Assembly: GCA_016711225.1 (NCBI GenBank)
Contig: JADJTK010000010.1
Location: forward strand, 186,001-250,000
DNA from: Opitutaceae bacterium
GTDB taxonomy: Bacteria; Verrucomicrobiota; Verrucomicrobiia; Opitutales; Opitutaceae
Direction: 5' to 3'
DNA: 64,000 nucleotides
The notes under the pieces: generated by a model
The model's input: only the letters and a program-made list of their open reading frames with translations
Told to the model about the DNA's origin: nothing
The model's database searches: none
Translations under genes and position numbers: made by a program
Shown: positions 16,352 to 26,027 of the stretch, one piece after another
Layout of the letters: every line of letters begins with the position of its first letter
How positions within the stretch are numbered: the stretch's first letter is position 1

Positions 16352-17852
16352 TCAGTCGCAGTGCTCGGAAACGGGGATAAGCGGAGCCGGGGAGGCCTCC
16401 GCTGTGGTGAGGGTCTCCCAGTTGGTGCGGACCTCGGGGCTGACGGGCTGAGTGGCGAGCCAGCGGAGGGCGGCGGGCCGGTCCTGCTGGCAGAGTGTGC
16501 TGAAGATCTGGAAGCGCGTGGAGGTCTGCAGTCGGGGGTCGGTGATGGCCTCGATGGTGTGGGTGGCCGTGGCGGCGTCGCCGGACTCTCCCCATGCCTG
16601 GGCGGTGCCGGCCAGGGCGCGATCACGGGCTGGGCCGGCCGGCAGGGTATGGGCCCAGGCGGAGGCCGCCTCGGGGTCGGTCTGGAAGTAGCTGAGCGCA
16701 GTACGCGCGGCGAAAGCGGGGGTGACCGCCTCGGAGTGCTCGGCGATCCAGCGCGCGGCCGAGGGGGCGGGGAGGTTGCCCAGCGCGGCTTCGATGGACG
16801 GTCGTTCGGTGTTGGATGGGGGCAGGGCGGCAAGGCAGGAGAGGAAGAGCGCGGGGTCGGCGTCGGCGGTTTCTTGGAGATGAACATCGGCGAAGATGCC
16901 GAGCAGGGCGGGATGCCTCGACGACGGCTTTGGCGGCTGCGCGCTGCTGGGCCGCGGGCAGGCGGGCGGCGATTGCCAGGCTGGTGGTGGCATCGAGGTA
17001 GGCGATCTGGCGCAGGACCGATTCGATGCTCTCGGCAGAGGGATGCAGGCGCTCGAGGGCGGCGCCGGCGGCCTTGGCATCTCGGTCGGTCAACGCGCTT
17101 AATACACCGCGAATGGCGAGGTCCTCGCCGGGTTGTCCTCGGAGGCTTTCGCACCAACGCAGGGCACTGCCGGGATCCTTCTCCGCCCACGCGCGGCCGA
17201 TCCTCTCGGCGGCGTCGTCCTTCTGAGCGGAAGCGAGGGCGGAAAACAGGATGGCTGCCTGGGCGGGCTCGCGTTGGGCGAGGCAGCCGAGTACGTAGCC
17301 GAGGGTGTCCTTCTCAACTGGAATCTGGTCGGCGCGGGCCAGCGCCAGTGCCTCATGGGGGTTCTCGTCACAGAGGGAAGCGACCACTTGGGTGGCCAGG
17401 TCCTTGCGGTGGGCCTGGGGTAGATTGGCGCGGAGCCAGTCGGCCACGGATGCCGGAGCGGTTCGGGCGATGAACGAAAGGGGAATACACAGGGCATTGG
17501 ATCGCTCCGGAAAGCGAGGGGCTTGGTGAACGAATGCCAGCGCTGCCCATGGGTCCGCCCGGGCCCAGCGCGTCAGGCAACGGCTGATTTCGGGCCAGTC
17601 GCGCAGCGGGCCCTGTGCGGCCAGCCAAACGGCGATGCGTGCTTGGTCGTTGGTGCTGTCGGTTGCGGGGGGCGGCGGTGCATCGGGGGTGGTGGAGGCG
17701 GGAACTGGCGGGGGTGGCGAGGGGAGAGTTGAGCGGTTGCGGGCGGCGGCTGTCGGCGGGTGGCCGAGGGCGGTGTGGTGCACGCCGATGGCGTAGCCGA
17801 GCCCGCATCCAGACAGCAGGCCGACTCCGAGGATGATTGCTGGTCGGTTCAT
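16352..17852 (-). pseudogene. Secreted helical-repeat protein, paralogue 2 (frameshifted)
   Basis: Starts MNRPAIILGVGLLSGCGLGY, a signal or anchor segment, with a Pro-rich linker to about residue 65. It aligns end to end with paralogue 1: LAFVHQAPRFPERSNALCIP here matches LAFVFAAPRFPGRNNALALP there, and GSALRWCESLRGQPGEDLAI matches AALRWIESLHGQPAERSAQL. The coding frame changes at about 16917; the last part (HPALLGIFADVHLQ to PLIPVSEHCD) is in another frame. Removing one C from the CC at 16916-16917 gives a continuous protein. Compared with paralogue 1, about 40 residues are missing just at this point. Function unknown. Confidence 0.6.
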
Positions 17853-18024
17853 GACACAGTGGAGCGTGGCGGAGGTGACCAGCGCTTTGCGACGTGCAAG
17901 CCACGAACGGTACCTGGGGACCGGCTGCCGGTCTGCGTGAATGTGGAACGGGCCGGGCGAGGGCGAGCGGGGCGGGGCGGCGCTTGCGCCGCCGGTCGGG
18001 CGAGTCTTGCGAGTCTGATAGCAG

Positions 18025-18114
18025 GAGAACGAGAACGAGAACGAGGATGAGTAGGAGAACGAGAACGACAAGGAGTCGGAGGATGCTCGCTACCCGCTAC
18101 TCACTACTCGCTAC
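18025..18114. repeat. Composite array: ten hexamers followed by four heptamers
   Basis: Ten in-register 6-bp units (GAGAAC x3, GAGGAT, GAGTAG, GAGAAC x2, GACAAG, GAGTCG, GAGGAT) fill 18025-18084. After one base, four 7-bp units CTCGCTA, CCCGCTA, CTCACTA, CTCGCTA fill 18086-18113. The array ends 9 bp before the stop codon of the minus-strand gene at 18123. The same two-part design recurs at 22994-23088. Confidence 0.92.
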
Positions 18115-18122
18115 GTGCCGCG

Positions 18123-19663
18123 TTACTGGCTGCGGTGAGCGGCGAGAGAAGCGTCGAGCTGGCGGAAGGACGCGGTGAAATCGCCCTCGAATTCGCTCTT
18201 CCAGTCGGGTACGCCCAGTTTTTCGAGACAGTAGAGATAGCGGGCCAGCAGATCCTCCTTGGCCAGCGGCACGGGCTGGTCGTCGCGGAAGGAGAGGCCG
18301 AAATACTCGTGCTTGGTGCCGATGGCGGCCCAATAGAGTTGGGCGGCCGGGCCGTAGCACTCGAGGCGCAGGGCGCAGTCGGCGAAGGAGCCGATCTTCT
18401 CGCCGAACTTCTCCGGCGGCTTGTTGGCAAGGCGGTGCAGGATGAGGCGGTCGAGCATCGCGCCCACGGAGCGGCCGCGGGCGGCCCCAAACTGGGAGTC
18501 AAAGAGCGGATTGCAGCGGTAGATCTCTGGGGCGACCTGGTCCCAAAGCTTGTTGGCGCGCTTGACCTTCTTCCTGGTGTCGAGGCCGTCGCGGGTGACG
18601 GTGGAGAAGAACAGTTCGTAGCGGGCCCACGCGGAGTTGGGATACGCAGCAAGCACCCGTTGAAAGCAGGTGATGGCCTCGGTGTACTTGCCCTTGTCCT
18701 GCAGGGCGATGCCGCGCTCCATCTCGACATTGAGTTGGCGGCGGAAGGGGCCGATGCGGGCGGCCAGATCGTTGAGAACTTGGCGGGCGAGCGGGCCCTC
18801 GCGGCTGAAACTGAGGACGAGGCTAAGCTGCGTGCTGGCTTGGTCGATCTCGCCGGCGGCGGCGTGGAGCAGCGCGGGCAAGGCGGCGACGAGCGGGTCT
18901 CCCGGAGCCATTTCCATGAGCCCGCGCCAGAAGTCGGCGCGACGGAAAGTGAGTTGCTCGACCGGTAGGGAGGATCCCGGAGGGAGGGCGGAAAGCGTGT
19001 TCCCCAGACTGACCACGCCGGCGAATTGGGCGTCGACGTGGGCGGCTCGGTGGGCGAGCAGGGGCAGTGCGTGAGTGCGCGCCCAGAGGCGCAACTCACG
19101 GTACTGGGTGGCGAGGTCGGCGGCGATGAAGTGGTTGAGTGCCGCCTCGTCCGGCGGTTGTAGGCGTGGGGTGTAGGCGGCGGCCTCGGCGAGGGGATTG
19201 TCGGTGCCTCCCGGGGTCTGTATCCGTACGGATACGGCGCAGAGTGGGGCCCGGTGGTCGGGGAGGGCGGCCAGGCGTGCGCGGAGGGCGGTGACGAAGG
19301 GCTCGTGGAGCGGGGGTTGCCGGCAATCTCGAAGGCGGGCGGGGCGTCGGGCCGCAGCGTGATCTGCACGAGCAGTCCGGGGTGTGTCGGATCGGAGGCG
19401 ACAGCGGCGTCGCCGGCGGCGAGGGCGAGTTTCAGCCAGTCGGCCAACGGGGCCGGGGAGGGGTAGTTCTCCCGCAGGATCGCCTCGGAGCTGACGAAGA
19501 CGACCGTCAGCGGTTCGGGGGCGGGGACGGCCGACACGAGGGCCGGTGCGAGTGTAGTGGGCGCGGCGACTGGGGCTGTGGCGGCGGAGTCGGGGGCGGC
19601 GCGGGTGCTGGCGCACAGAGCGAGGGTAAGGAGCAGGCAGCGCAGCAGGGGGCCGGAAGGCAT
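18123..19663 (-). pseudogene. Secreted protein of unknown function with TPR-like segment (frameshifted)
   Basis: The N-terminus MPSGPLLRCLLLTLALCAST is a signal peptide, followed by an Ala/Pro/Thr-rich stretch and a domain beginning EPLTVVFVSSEAILRENYPS. Near 19312-19316 (G5 run, plus strand) the coding frame changes. One more base would join FEIAGNP to PLHEPFVTALRARLAALPDH and give about 513 residues. The middle contains a TPR-like unit (IALQDKGKYTEAITCFQRVL, then YPNSAWARYELFFST). The C-terminus ends in SFRQLDASLAAHRSQ. Tyr/Trp-rich motifs such as CYGPAAQLYWAAIGTKHEYF suggest a folded binding domain. I do not recognise the family. Confidence 0.55.
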
Positions 19664-19793
19664 GGTGGGAGTGAGACGCAGGCGGCGCGGCCGGGCAAGC
19701 ACCGCGACGTCGCCGGACGCGTGTGGTGTGGTTTCGCACGCGCCCGAGAAGGTGGAGCCGCCGGGTGGGGCGGAGCGGCCATTTGCCTGTGCG

Positions 19794-22627
19794 TCAGCGC
19801 TGCTGGAGCCAGACGCGGAGCCGGAACCAACGGGCCGCTTCCGCGCCGGTGGCGGTCGGGTACGTCAGGGTTTGGGTGCCGGTCTCGATCGTGCGGTCCT
19901 CGAAGCCTGGGACGGGAGTCCAGGCGGTTGCGGAGGAGAGGGCTGTCGTGGTCTCGAGTCGGTAATGGCGGGCGGCGTTCTGGTAGCCGGTGGCGTCGAC
20001 GGCCCGGGCGAGGAAAGCGACGACCACGGATTGCTCGGTGGTGGTGATCTGAAGCGGCGGCGGGCTGAGTCGCGAGGGGTCGGTGCCAAAGACGTATTCG
20101 TCAGAATCGAGGATGCCGTCGGCATCGGAGTCGCTGGTGGCGTCGGCGATCGAGAGGCTGCCCCACCAGCGCTGTTCCCAGGTGTCGGGGAGGCCGTCGC
20201 GGTCGGTGTCGGGTTCGTCCGGGGCGGTGGCGCCGGCGCGGAGGGCAGGCAGCAGCTGGGACACGGTGGCGGGGCCGAGCTCGAAGAGGACGAACCCGCC
20301 GGTGGCGCGGGTGCGAGTGGCCTCGATTTGGGCGAGCGTGCTGTCGGTCGCGAGGGTTTCGGCAATGATGCCGGGGTAGATCGGCATGCGCCCGGCGGCG
20401 TAGGCGAGCTGTTGGTCGACGAGGCTGGTGAAACGGGGGTACTCCGTCGTGTAGTCCATGGGACAGAGAAAATCGACCAGACCCTCGTCGATCCAGCGGC
20501 GCCAGTCCTGGCCGACCTCGTCGTAGGCGCTGACGGCGTCGGGGAACACGGCGGCGGAGATCTGGATCGCGGGCTTGATGGCCTTGGCGGCGGTGTGAAC
20601 GTCGGCTACCAGGCGGGTGATTTGGGCGCGACGCCAATCGAGGAACGCCGTGCGCAGCGCGCCTGCGGTGAGGACATCGGCCGGCCAGTGTGCGACGGTG
20701 CGACCGGTCTGGGCTTGGAACCGGCTGCCGCAGCCGGCGCAGTAGCACGAGTTGCCGCCGGGGTAGCGGATGTAGTCGAAGTGAATGCCGTCGACGTCGT
20801 AGTTGCGGACCACCTCCAGGAGGCTGGCGGTCTCGAGTGCGAGGTTGTCGGGGTGCGACGGGCAGAGCCAGTCGAGCGGCTGGCCGTCGTTCGAGACCTG
20901 GGTGCGACCGGCGGCGCGCAGGGGATCGACGAAACTCGCGGGCGCCCCGCTGAGGTTCCAGTCGACTTTCCACGCATGGACCTGGATACCGCGGGCGTGG
21001 GCGGCCTGGACGCAGGCCGTGATCTGGTCGCCGTAGGTGGCAAATACAGCCGAGTGCGGGAGCAGGGCGCTGTCGTAGTGGGCCAGCCCGCCCCAGAGAA
21101 AGTTGGGGAAGACGGCGGTGAAGCCGTTGGCGGCCAGCGCATCGATAGTCGCGGGCCAGTTGCCCGGATTTGGCCCCGTGGCCTGGTGATCCCAGAAGGC
21201 GCGGAACTCGGGCGTCGTGGGCCGGAGGCTGAGCTGATAGGCTCGGCCCAGATGCCCCCGGGCGGTGCGGGCGGTATTGATGGCTTCGAGGTATTGGCCG
21301 GCGCTCTGGGCGGCGAGGGCCTGTTCGCGTGTGCTGGTGGCGGCTGACAACTCGTCTGTAACTGGCACCGCGCGCAATGTCGTTCGCGCCTGTTGGTCGA
21401 TGGCCTCGGCCGCTTCGGCAAAGGAGCGGTAGGGCCCGATCTGGCCGATGGACTCGATGGCGCCTGCGGCGGCAGGGGGAAGCAGGTCGGGCAGGTAATG
21501 GGCCAGGAGGCAGAAGAGGGCGAAGGCCTTGGTGTCGGCGTCGTCCCCGAGCAGCACGTGGGAGTGGAAGAGCCCGTGGTCGCTGGCGAGCCAGGCGGCG
21601 CGGCCGGTGGGGTTGCCGTTGCTGTCGTTCCAGGTCGCGATGGTCCGGCTGTTGAGGGTGCCGTCGGGGGTTGCGAACCGGATGTTCCAGGAATCCTGGC
21701 CGACGCGGTCGGGCAGACCGGCGATTGCGGTGTCGTTGAAGTTCCATGTGGCGAAGTCCCCGGCCGCCCAGCCGGTCTCGCGGATGCCCAGGAGGGTCTC
21801 AAGTCGCGGAGGCAGGAGGTAGTAGGCCACCACCTTGCCTCCGGCCACAACGAAGGCCTCGAGCTGAGCCCATGCGGCGTCGGAGATGTTTTCGTTGTAG
21901 GGCAGGATGGCGAGCTGGCAGCCGGCGAGGCGGCCTGCTGCGACGCTGGCCGTGTTGATCACACCGCAATCGACGCGGTAGCTGCCGAGCCAGGTGCGAT
22001 GCCGGTCGATGGTCTGTTCGACGAGGTCGGGGTTGCTGCTCTGTTCGTCGCGCACGATCAGCACCGGCGGCGTGAAGGCGCGCAGACTACGTACGGCGAG
22101 CGTGGTGTCTCGAGAGGCCGCCTTCCAAGGGGACAGCCGGATTCCGTCGATCTGGTTCCAGCCGGCGGGAGTGCCTTCGGTGCTGAAGTCGGCGATGGAG
22201 AAGCGGAGAGTCTGCCAGCTAGGCTGAGTGAGGGAGGTCCTCGCGCTGTACCAGCCGGCGCCGGACCGGAAGTACAGGGTGAAGGCAGAGATGGCCGCTG
22301 GGTCGGGTGCGAAGATCTCAAGCCCGATGTCCGTCGCCGTCGCCAGTTGGAGGGCGACACTGCGGGTCCAGTAACAACGGCTTGGGCGGGTGGCGAAGTC
22401 GCATGGGAGAATCATGACGTACTCGGATCCCCATTCGCCGGAGTCCGCCATGGTCACCGGTGGAGTGCCGTTGCCGGATACCCAGGCCTGGGCGGCGGCA
22501 GTGGACGTTGCGTAGTCGAACCCGTCGATGAGCAGCGCTTGGCCCGAGGCGGGGTGAGTCCGAGGAGGACTGTGGCAATCAAGCCGAGGAAACGGCAGGT
22601 GCGGCGGAGGGGGGGTATTGATGGCAT
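19794..22627 (-). pseudogene. GHL10-type (DUF187) glycoside hydrolase-like secreted protein with TSP3-like C-terminus (frameshifted at the signal peptide)
   Basis: The true start is probably MPSIPPLRRTCRFLGLIATV at 22627, a signal peptide. After about 27 residues the frame changes at the G4 run 22551-22554; one extra base joins LTP to ASGQALLIDGFDYATSTAAA. The remaining frame is intact. There is a carbohydrate-binding-like beta domain, a glutamine-amidotransferase-like region with LAGCQLAILPYNENIS, then the GHL10/DUF187 barrel (ALAANGFTAVFPNFLWGG, VDGIHFDYIRYPGG, VDFLCPMDYTTEY). It ends with acidic Ca-binding-like motifs (DTDRDGLPDTW, DSDADGILDSDEY) and a module finishing in RWFRLRVWLQQR. GHL10 proteins are thought to act on glycans; activity here is inferred. 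Confidence 0.7.
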
Positions 22628-23095
22628 GGCTCGATGGCCGGAGACCGTCCGCGGGCAGGGTGAGGATCCGTTGCGATCACGCCTGAGTTGTTGGGAGCTG
22701 CGATCTCGCCGCTCGCGGATTGCCGGGAACGGACCACTGATGCGCTGCGCCAGCCGGTGCGGCAAGGGCCACATTCCGGGCGCGGTACGTTTTACGGGAA
22801 ACTGCTCTAGGGGCGCCAATCAGTGCAGTGGCGAAAGGCGGACCGCCCCGGAGTTTGGCTGGGTGGAGGGCCGCCGCGAACCAAGGCAGAGGGGAAGAGG
22901 GCACATGGGGGAGGAGAGCTGAGAGCGCCGGTGGATTGGCAGAGCGGGGGATCGGACCATGGGCCGAAAGAGAGGCGCCGCTGGGACCGGGGCGAGCAGG
23001 AGCAGGAGTAGGAGCAGGAGCAAGCGTAGGAGTAGGACCAAGGAGAAGCGAAGGACGGTGCCCGCTCCCCGCTACTCACTTCTCGCTACTTCCGC
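22628..23095. other. Repeat-rich intergenic region between mnmA and the GHL10 gene
   Basis: No supportable gene. A hexamer array of GAGCAG/GAGTAG units fills 22994-23041 (eight in register), and heptamers CCCGCTC, CCCGCTA, CTCACTT, CTCGCTA fill 23061-23088. The array stops a few bases before the mnmA stop codon, the same arrangement as at 18025-18114. The remainder has only GC-rich frame shadows. Confidence 0.75.
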
Positions 23096-24326
23096 TCAGC
23101 TATACACCCCGCCGCCGAGGAGGCGCTCGCCGTCGTGCAGGGCGAGGATCTGGCCGGAGGCGAGGCCGCGCTGGGGCTCGCGGAAATGGACCAGCGCGGT
23201 GCCGTCGGGCTGCGGCTCGAAGCGGAGTGCGACGCGCGGGTCGCGGTAGCGTACCCGGCCTTCGAGGTCGGAGGCGGTGGTGAGCGGCTCACCGATCCAG
23301 CTTAACGCCTGGATGTGTGCACTGGTGGTGTGCAGGCCGAGGGCCGTCGGGCCGTCAAAGTCGACAAGCAGGGCGTGGTCGGAGGCGCGCTTGGCGACGA
23401 CGACGTAGGCCTTATTGTCGGTGTTGGAGGGGATGCCGATGCCCTTGCGCTGGCCGAGGGTGAAGAGGTGGAGCCCGCGGTGCTCGCCGAGTATCCGACC
23501 ATCGGTGGCGCGGACGATCGGGCCGGGGGCATCGGGCACGTAGGCGCGCAGGAAGTCCTGCATACGTACTTGGCCGATGAAGCAGATGCCCTGGCTGTCC
23601 TTCTTGCGCGCGTTGGGCAGGCCGGCGGAAGCAGCGAGGGCGCGGACCTCGGGCTTGGTCAGCTCGCCCAGCGGGAAGCGGGCGGCCGCGAGCTGTTCCT
23701 GCGCGAGCAGCGCGAGGAAGTAGGACTGGTCCTTGTTCTTGTCGGCGCCCTCGAGGAGGGCGAAGGATTGCGAAGCGCGGTTTGCGGAGTGCGGATGGCG
23801 GGCGGAAGGCGCGAGCGTGGAGGAGCGGATGCAGGTCCGACCCTCCGGAGGCGTGGCGGAGACAACGAGTTTCGGGCATCCATTCGGGCCTGCGCGGAAG
23901 CGAAAGCGTTTCCGCTACGGGGAGACTAGCGACCGCACGCTCGATTCGGCGGGCGTAATGGCCGGTGGCGACGGCGTCGAAGCCGTGGTCGCGGGCCCAC
24001 TGCAGGAACACGCCGAACTTGATCTCACGGTTGCACATCACGTCGGGGTTGGGCGTGAGGCCGCGGCGGTAGCCGTCGAGCAGGTAGTCGACGATGCGCG
24101 AGCGGTACTCGTGCATGAGGTTGACGACGCGGAACTCGATGCCGAGGCGCTCGGCGGAGGCGCGGGCGTCGTCGATGTCCTGCTGCCACGGGCACTCGCC
24201 CACGACGTTGTCCTCGTTGATCCAGTTCTTCATGTACGCGCCGACCAGCTCGTGGCCTTCGCGCTGCAGGAGCAGGGCGGCCACGGAGCTGTCGACTCCT
24301 CCGGACATGGCGACGAGGATGCGCAT
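23096..24326 (-). pseudogene. mnmA: tRNA-specific 2-thiouridylase MnmA, interrupted by a 178-bp repeat block
   Basis: MnmA makes 2-thiouridine at position 34 of Lys/Glu/Gln tRNAs. Residues 1-130 are canonical: PP-loop MSGGVDSSVA, then NPDVMCNREIKFG with the catalytic Cys, then VATGHYARRIER. The C-terminal part is also canonical (LLEGADKNKDQSYFLALLAQ, KKDSQGICFIGQ with the second Cys, HLFTLGQRKGIGIP, GQILALHDGERLLGGGVY). Between them, 23759-23936 is repeat DNA lying exactly where homologues have a variable loop. The N-terminal frame stays open through the insert, but 178 bp is not a multiple of three, so the C-terminal part is out of frame by one. One base-call change would yield an enlarged, possibly functional protein. 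Confidence 0.85.
23759..23936. repeat. Intergenic-type repeat block inserted in mnmA
   Basis: Contains a heptamer array at 23765-23806 (GGATTGC, GAAGCGC, GGTTTGC, GGAGTGC, GGATGGC, GGGCGGA), matching the array at 13629. Near 23893-23921 it has a palindrome (GCGGAAGCGAAAGCGTTTCC, then GCTACGG) related to the 51-bp element at 36104. Both parts are otherwise found only between genes in this window. Confidence 0.82.
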
Positions 24327-24460
24327 GGTGTGGGGCCCACGCTGGAAACGACTCGCCGCGAGTCCAGCGGAGAAGCGAGGGCGGGATCGGTGGACGGCGG
24401 GCGGTCGAACGCGGGGGCCCGGCTGGCTCGGGGGCGGCGCGGGAAGGCGAACGCGCTGCG

Positions 24461-25363
24461 CTACTCGAGCGCGGCGCGCAACGCGCGGGTTTCGGTCAGG
24501 ATTTCGCGGGCGGCTGCCAGCGCGGCGGTGCTGGTTGGGGGTTCAACGGAGCAGGGCGAGGGGGCGGCGCGGGGCTCGTCGGAGTCGCCGAGGCCGGTCT
24601 CGCGGAAGAGCCGGAGGCGCTCAAGGATGAGGTCGCGGATCTCGGTGGCGTTGGCGACGCCGCGGAAAATGCCGGTGTGCAGCGACTCGCCGTGCTTCTT
24701 GCCGTCGTGTTGCTCGCCAGCACCGCCCGCGGACTGGACCCGCACGTCGGCGATACCGAGGAGGCGCTGGAGCGGGCCCTGGTGCACCACCACCTGCTGC
24801 ACGTTGGCGAAGCTCATCGTGGACTCGATCATCGAGATCAGGCCGTGGCGGATGCGCAGGCTGCGGTCGGTGACGATGTACCAGTGCTGTTCATATTCCA
24901 GGCGCACGACGGTGTAGCTGAAGGGAATCTGTCCGAGGAAGAATAGCACGCCGGCGATTTTGAGGATGTCGGCGACGAGGAGCACCCAGGGCGGGAGGCC
25001 GGCGGCGACAGCGACGGCCTGCCGGAAAGGCGAAAGCGCGCGTTCTGAGCGCGATGCCGGGTGGGTGGCAGCAGGCGGCGGGTTGGTGCCGAACGCTGGG
25101 GCGGGCGCAGGCGTGTTCGCGCGGTGCGCTGGCTGGGCGCGGGCGTGCTCGATCTCGTTCTGTACAGCGAGCAGGAACACGACCGAGAAGGCGATGCCGA
25201 AGGCCGCGCCGAGTTGTGCGAGGGTCCACTCGGCGAGGCGGAGCCGGTAGAAATTGGCCCCGGCGCGGAAGACGCGCACCGACCCAGGGGCCCCGAGGGG
25301 CGGGGTGGGCTCCGGCGGCACGCGCAGGATGCGCAGTACGAACGAGCGGATACGCTCAACCAT
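24461..25363 (-). CDS. PH-domain (bPH2/DUF304-like) membrane protein
   Basis: A 300-residue protein starting MVERIRSFVLRILRVPPEPT. Two hydrophobic segments (LGAAFGIAFSVVFLLAVQ and GLPPWVLLVADILKIAGVLF) flank a Pro/Ala-rich insert. A bacterial PH-like domain follows (YTVVRLEYEQHWYIVTDRSL, SMIESTMSFANVQQVVVHQG, LLGIADVRVQSAGGA). The C-terminus is a helical, charged tail. It overlaps the upstream PH-domain gene by 8 bp, so the two are translationally coupled, as in YdbS/YdbT-type pairs. Role unknown; related pairs are thought to be envelope proteins. Confidence 0.78.
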   Translation of the reverse strand: MVERIRSFVLRILRVPPEPTPPLGAPGSVRVFRAGANFYRLRLAEWTLAQLGAAFGIAFSVVFLLAVQNEIEHARAQPAHRANTPAPAPAFGTNPPPAATHPASRSERALSPFRQAVAVAAGLPPWVLLVADILKIAGVLFFLGQIPFSYTVVRLEYEQHWYIVTDRSLRIRHGLISMIESTMSFANVQQVVVHQGPLQRLLGIADVRVQSAGGAGEQHDGKKHGESLHTGIFRGVANATEIRDLILERLRLFRETGLGDSDEPRAAPSPCSVEPPTSTAALAAAREILTETRALRAALE

Positions 25364-25898
25364 GGTCGGAGGCCGACGGCCGGCGTTGGGCAAGCGCGAG
25401 GCGCGTTTCGCGGAGTTCGTGGGCGACCTCGTGGAGGACGGCGGCGAGGTCGGAGCCGGCGACCTCGGACGGGAGGGCCGTTGCGCTCGCCTGTGAGGGG
25501 TCTTTGACGCCGCGCATGCGGTGGTAGAGGAAGTCGCGCACGGCCTCGAATTCCTTGAGCCCCTCTAGCGTCATCTCGGCGCCGGAGCTGCCGCTGGCGG
25601 TCTGGACGAGGACGCGGGCGAGCCCGAGCCAGCGTTCGACGAAGTTGGCGCGCAGGTGGATGTCCTGGATGCGTGCGTAGCTGATGATGGTCTCGCGCCG
25701 GAAGAGGATACCCCAGCGCATGGAGATGCCCTCGTCGGTGAAGGTGTAGCGCATGGTGTGGTACCGGAAGTACAGCACGAGGGCCATGACGGGGAAGGCC
25801 GGCGGCACGACGAGCGCGGCGAGCAGGTAGTAGGTGAGCAGGTCGCGATGGGGGCGTTCGATCGCGAGGATGGCGGCGTCGGACGGAGGTGGGTGCAC
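25356..25898 (-). CDS. PH-domain (bPH2/DUF304-like) protein
   Basis: A 180-residue protein with a GTG start (complement of 25896-25898), MHPPPSDAAILAIERPHRDL. Two short hydrophobic stretches (LLTYYLLAALVVPPAFPVMA) precede the PH-like domain: YHTMRYTFTDEGISMRWGIL, RRETIISYARIQDIHLRANF, and LGLARVLVQTASGSSGAEMT. The C-terminal 50 residues are helical. It is the first gene of a two-gene unit with the overlapping PH-domain membrane protein. Confidence 0.78.
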   Translation of the reverse strand: MHPPPSDAAILAIERPHRDLLTYYLLAALVVPPAFPVMALVLYFRYHTMRYTFTDEGISMRWGILFRRETIISYARIQDIHLRANFVERWLGLARVLVQTASGSSGAEMTLEGLKEFEAVRDFLYHRMRGVKDPSQASATALPSEVAGSDLAAVLHEVAHELRETRLALAQRRPSASDHG

Positions 25899-25970
25899 GG
25901 CGCGGAGTAAAGCGGACCCACCGCCGACTTCAACGCCGCAGGAGAGGCGGCGATGCCCGGAGGACGCGGG

Positions 25971-25998
25971 AAAAACGCCCGCGGCAAGCGCGGGCGTT
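25971..25998 (-). terminator. Terminator downstream of the giant subtilase gene
   Basis: Read on the minus strand: a perfect 10-bp stem AACGCCCGCG/CGCGGGCGTT with loop CTTGC, running into TTTTT. It lies 29 bp past the protease stop codon and separates that gene from the PH-domain pair. Confidence 0.9.
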
Positions 25999-26027
25999 CC
26001 GAGAGGAGAGGTGGCTGGTTGGTACGT

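Noticed and set aside
14335..16917. Programmed +1 frameshifting conserved between the two helical-repeat paralogues
   Set aside because: Both shifts are in the same direction, but they lie about 40 residues apart in the alignment and at different sequences (GGG and GG runs), and no common slippery motif is seen. Indels are simpler.
18025..18114. Tandem array considered as CRISPR
   Set aside because: Units are 6 and 7 bp with no spacers of constant length and no cas genes nearby.
20101..21747. 548-codon Arg-rich frame within the GHL10 gene
   Set aside because: A frame shadow of a gene with clear family motifs.
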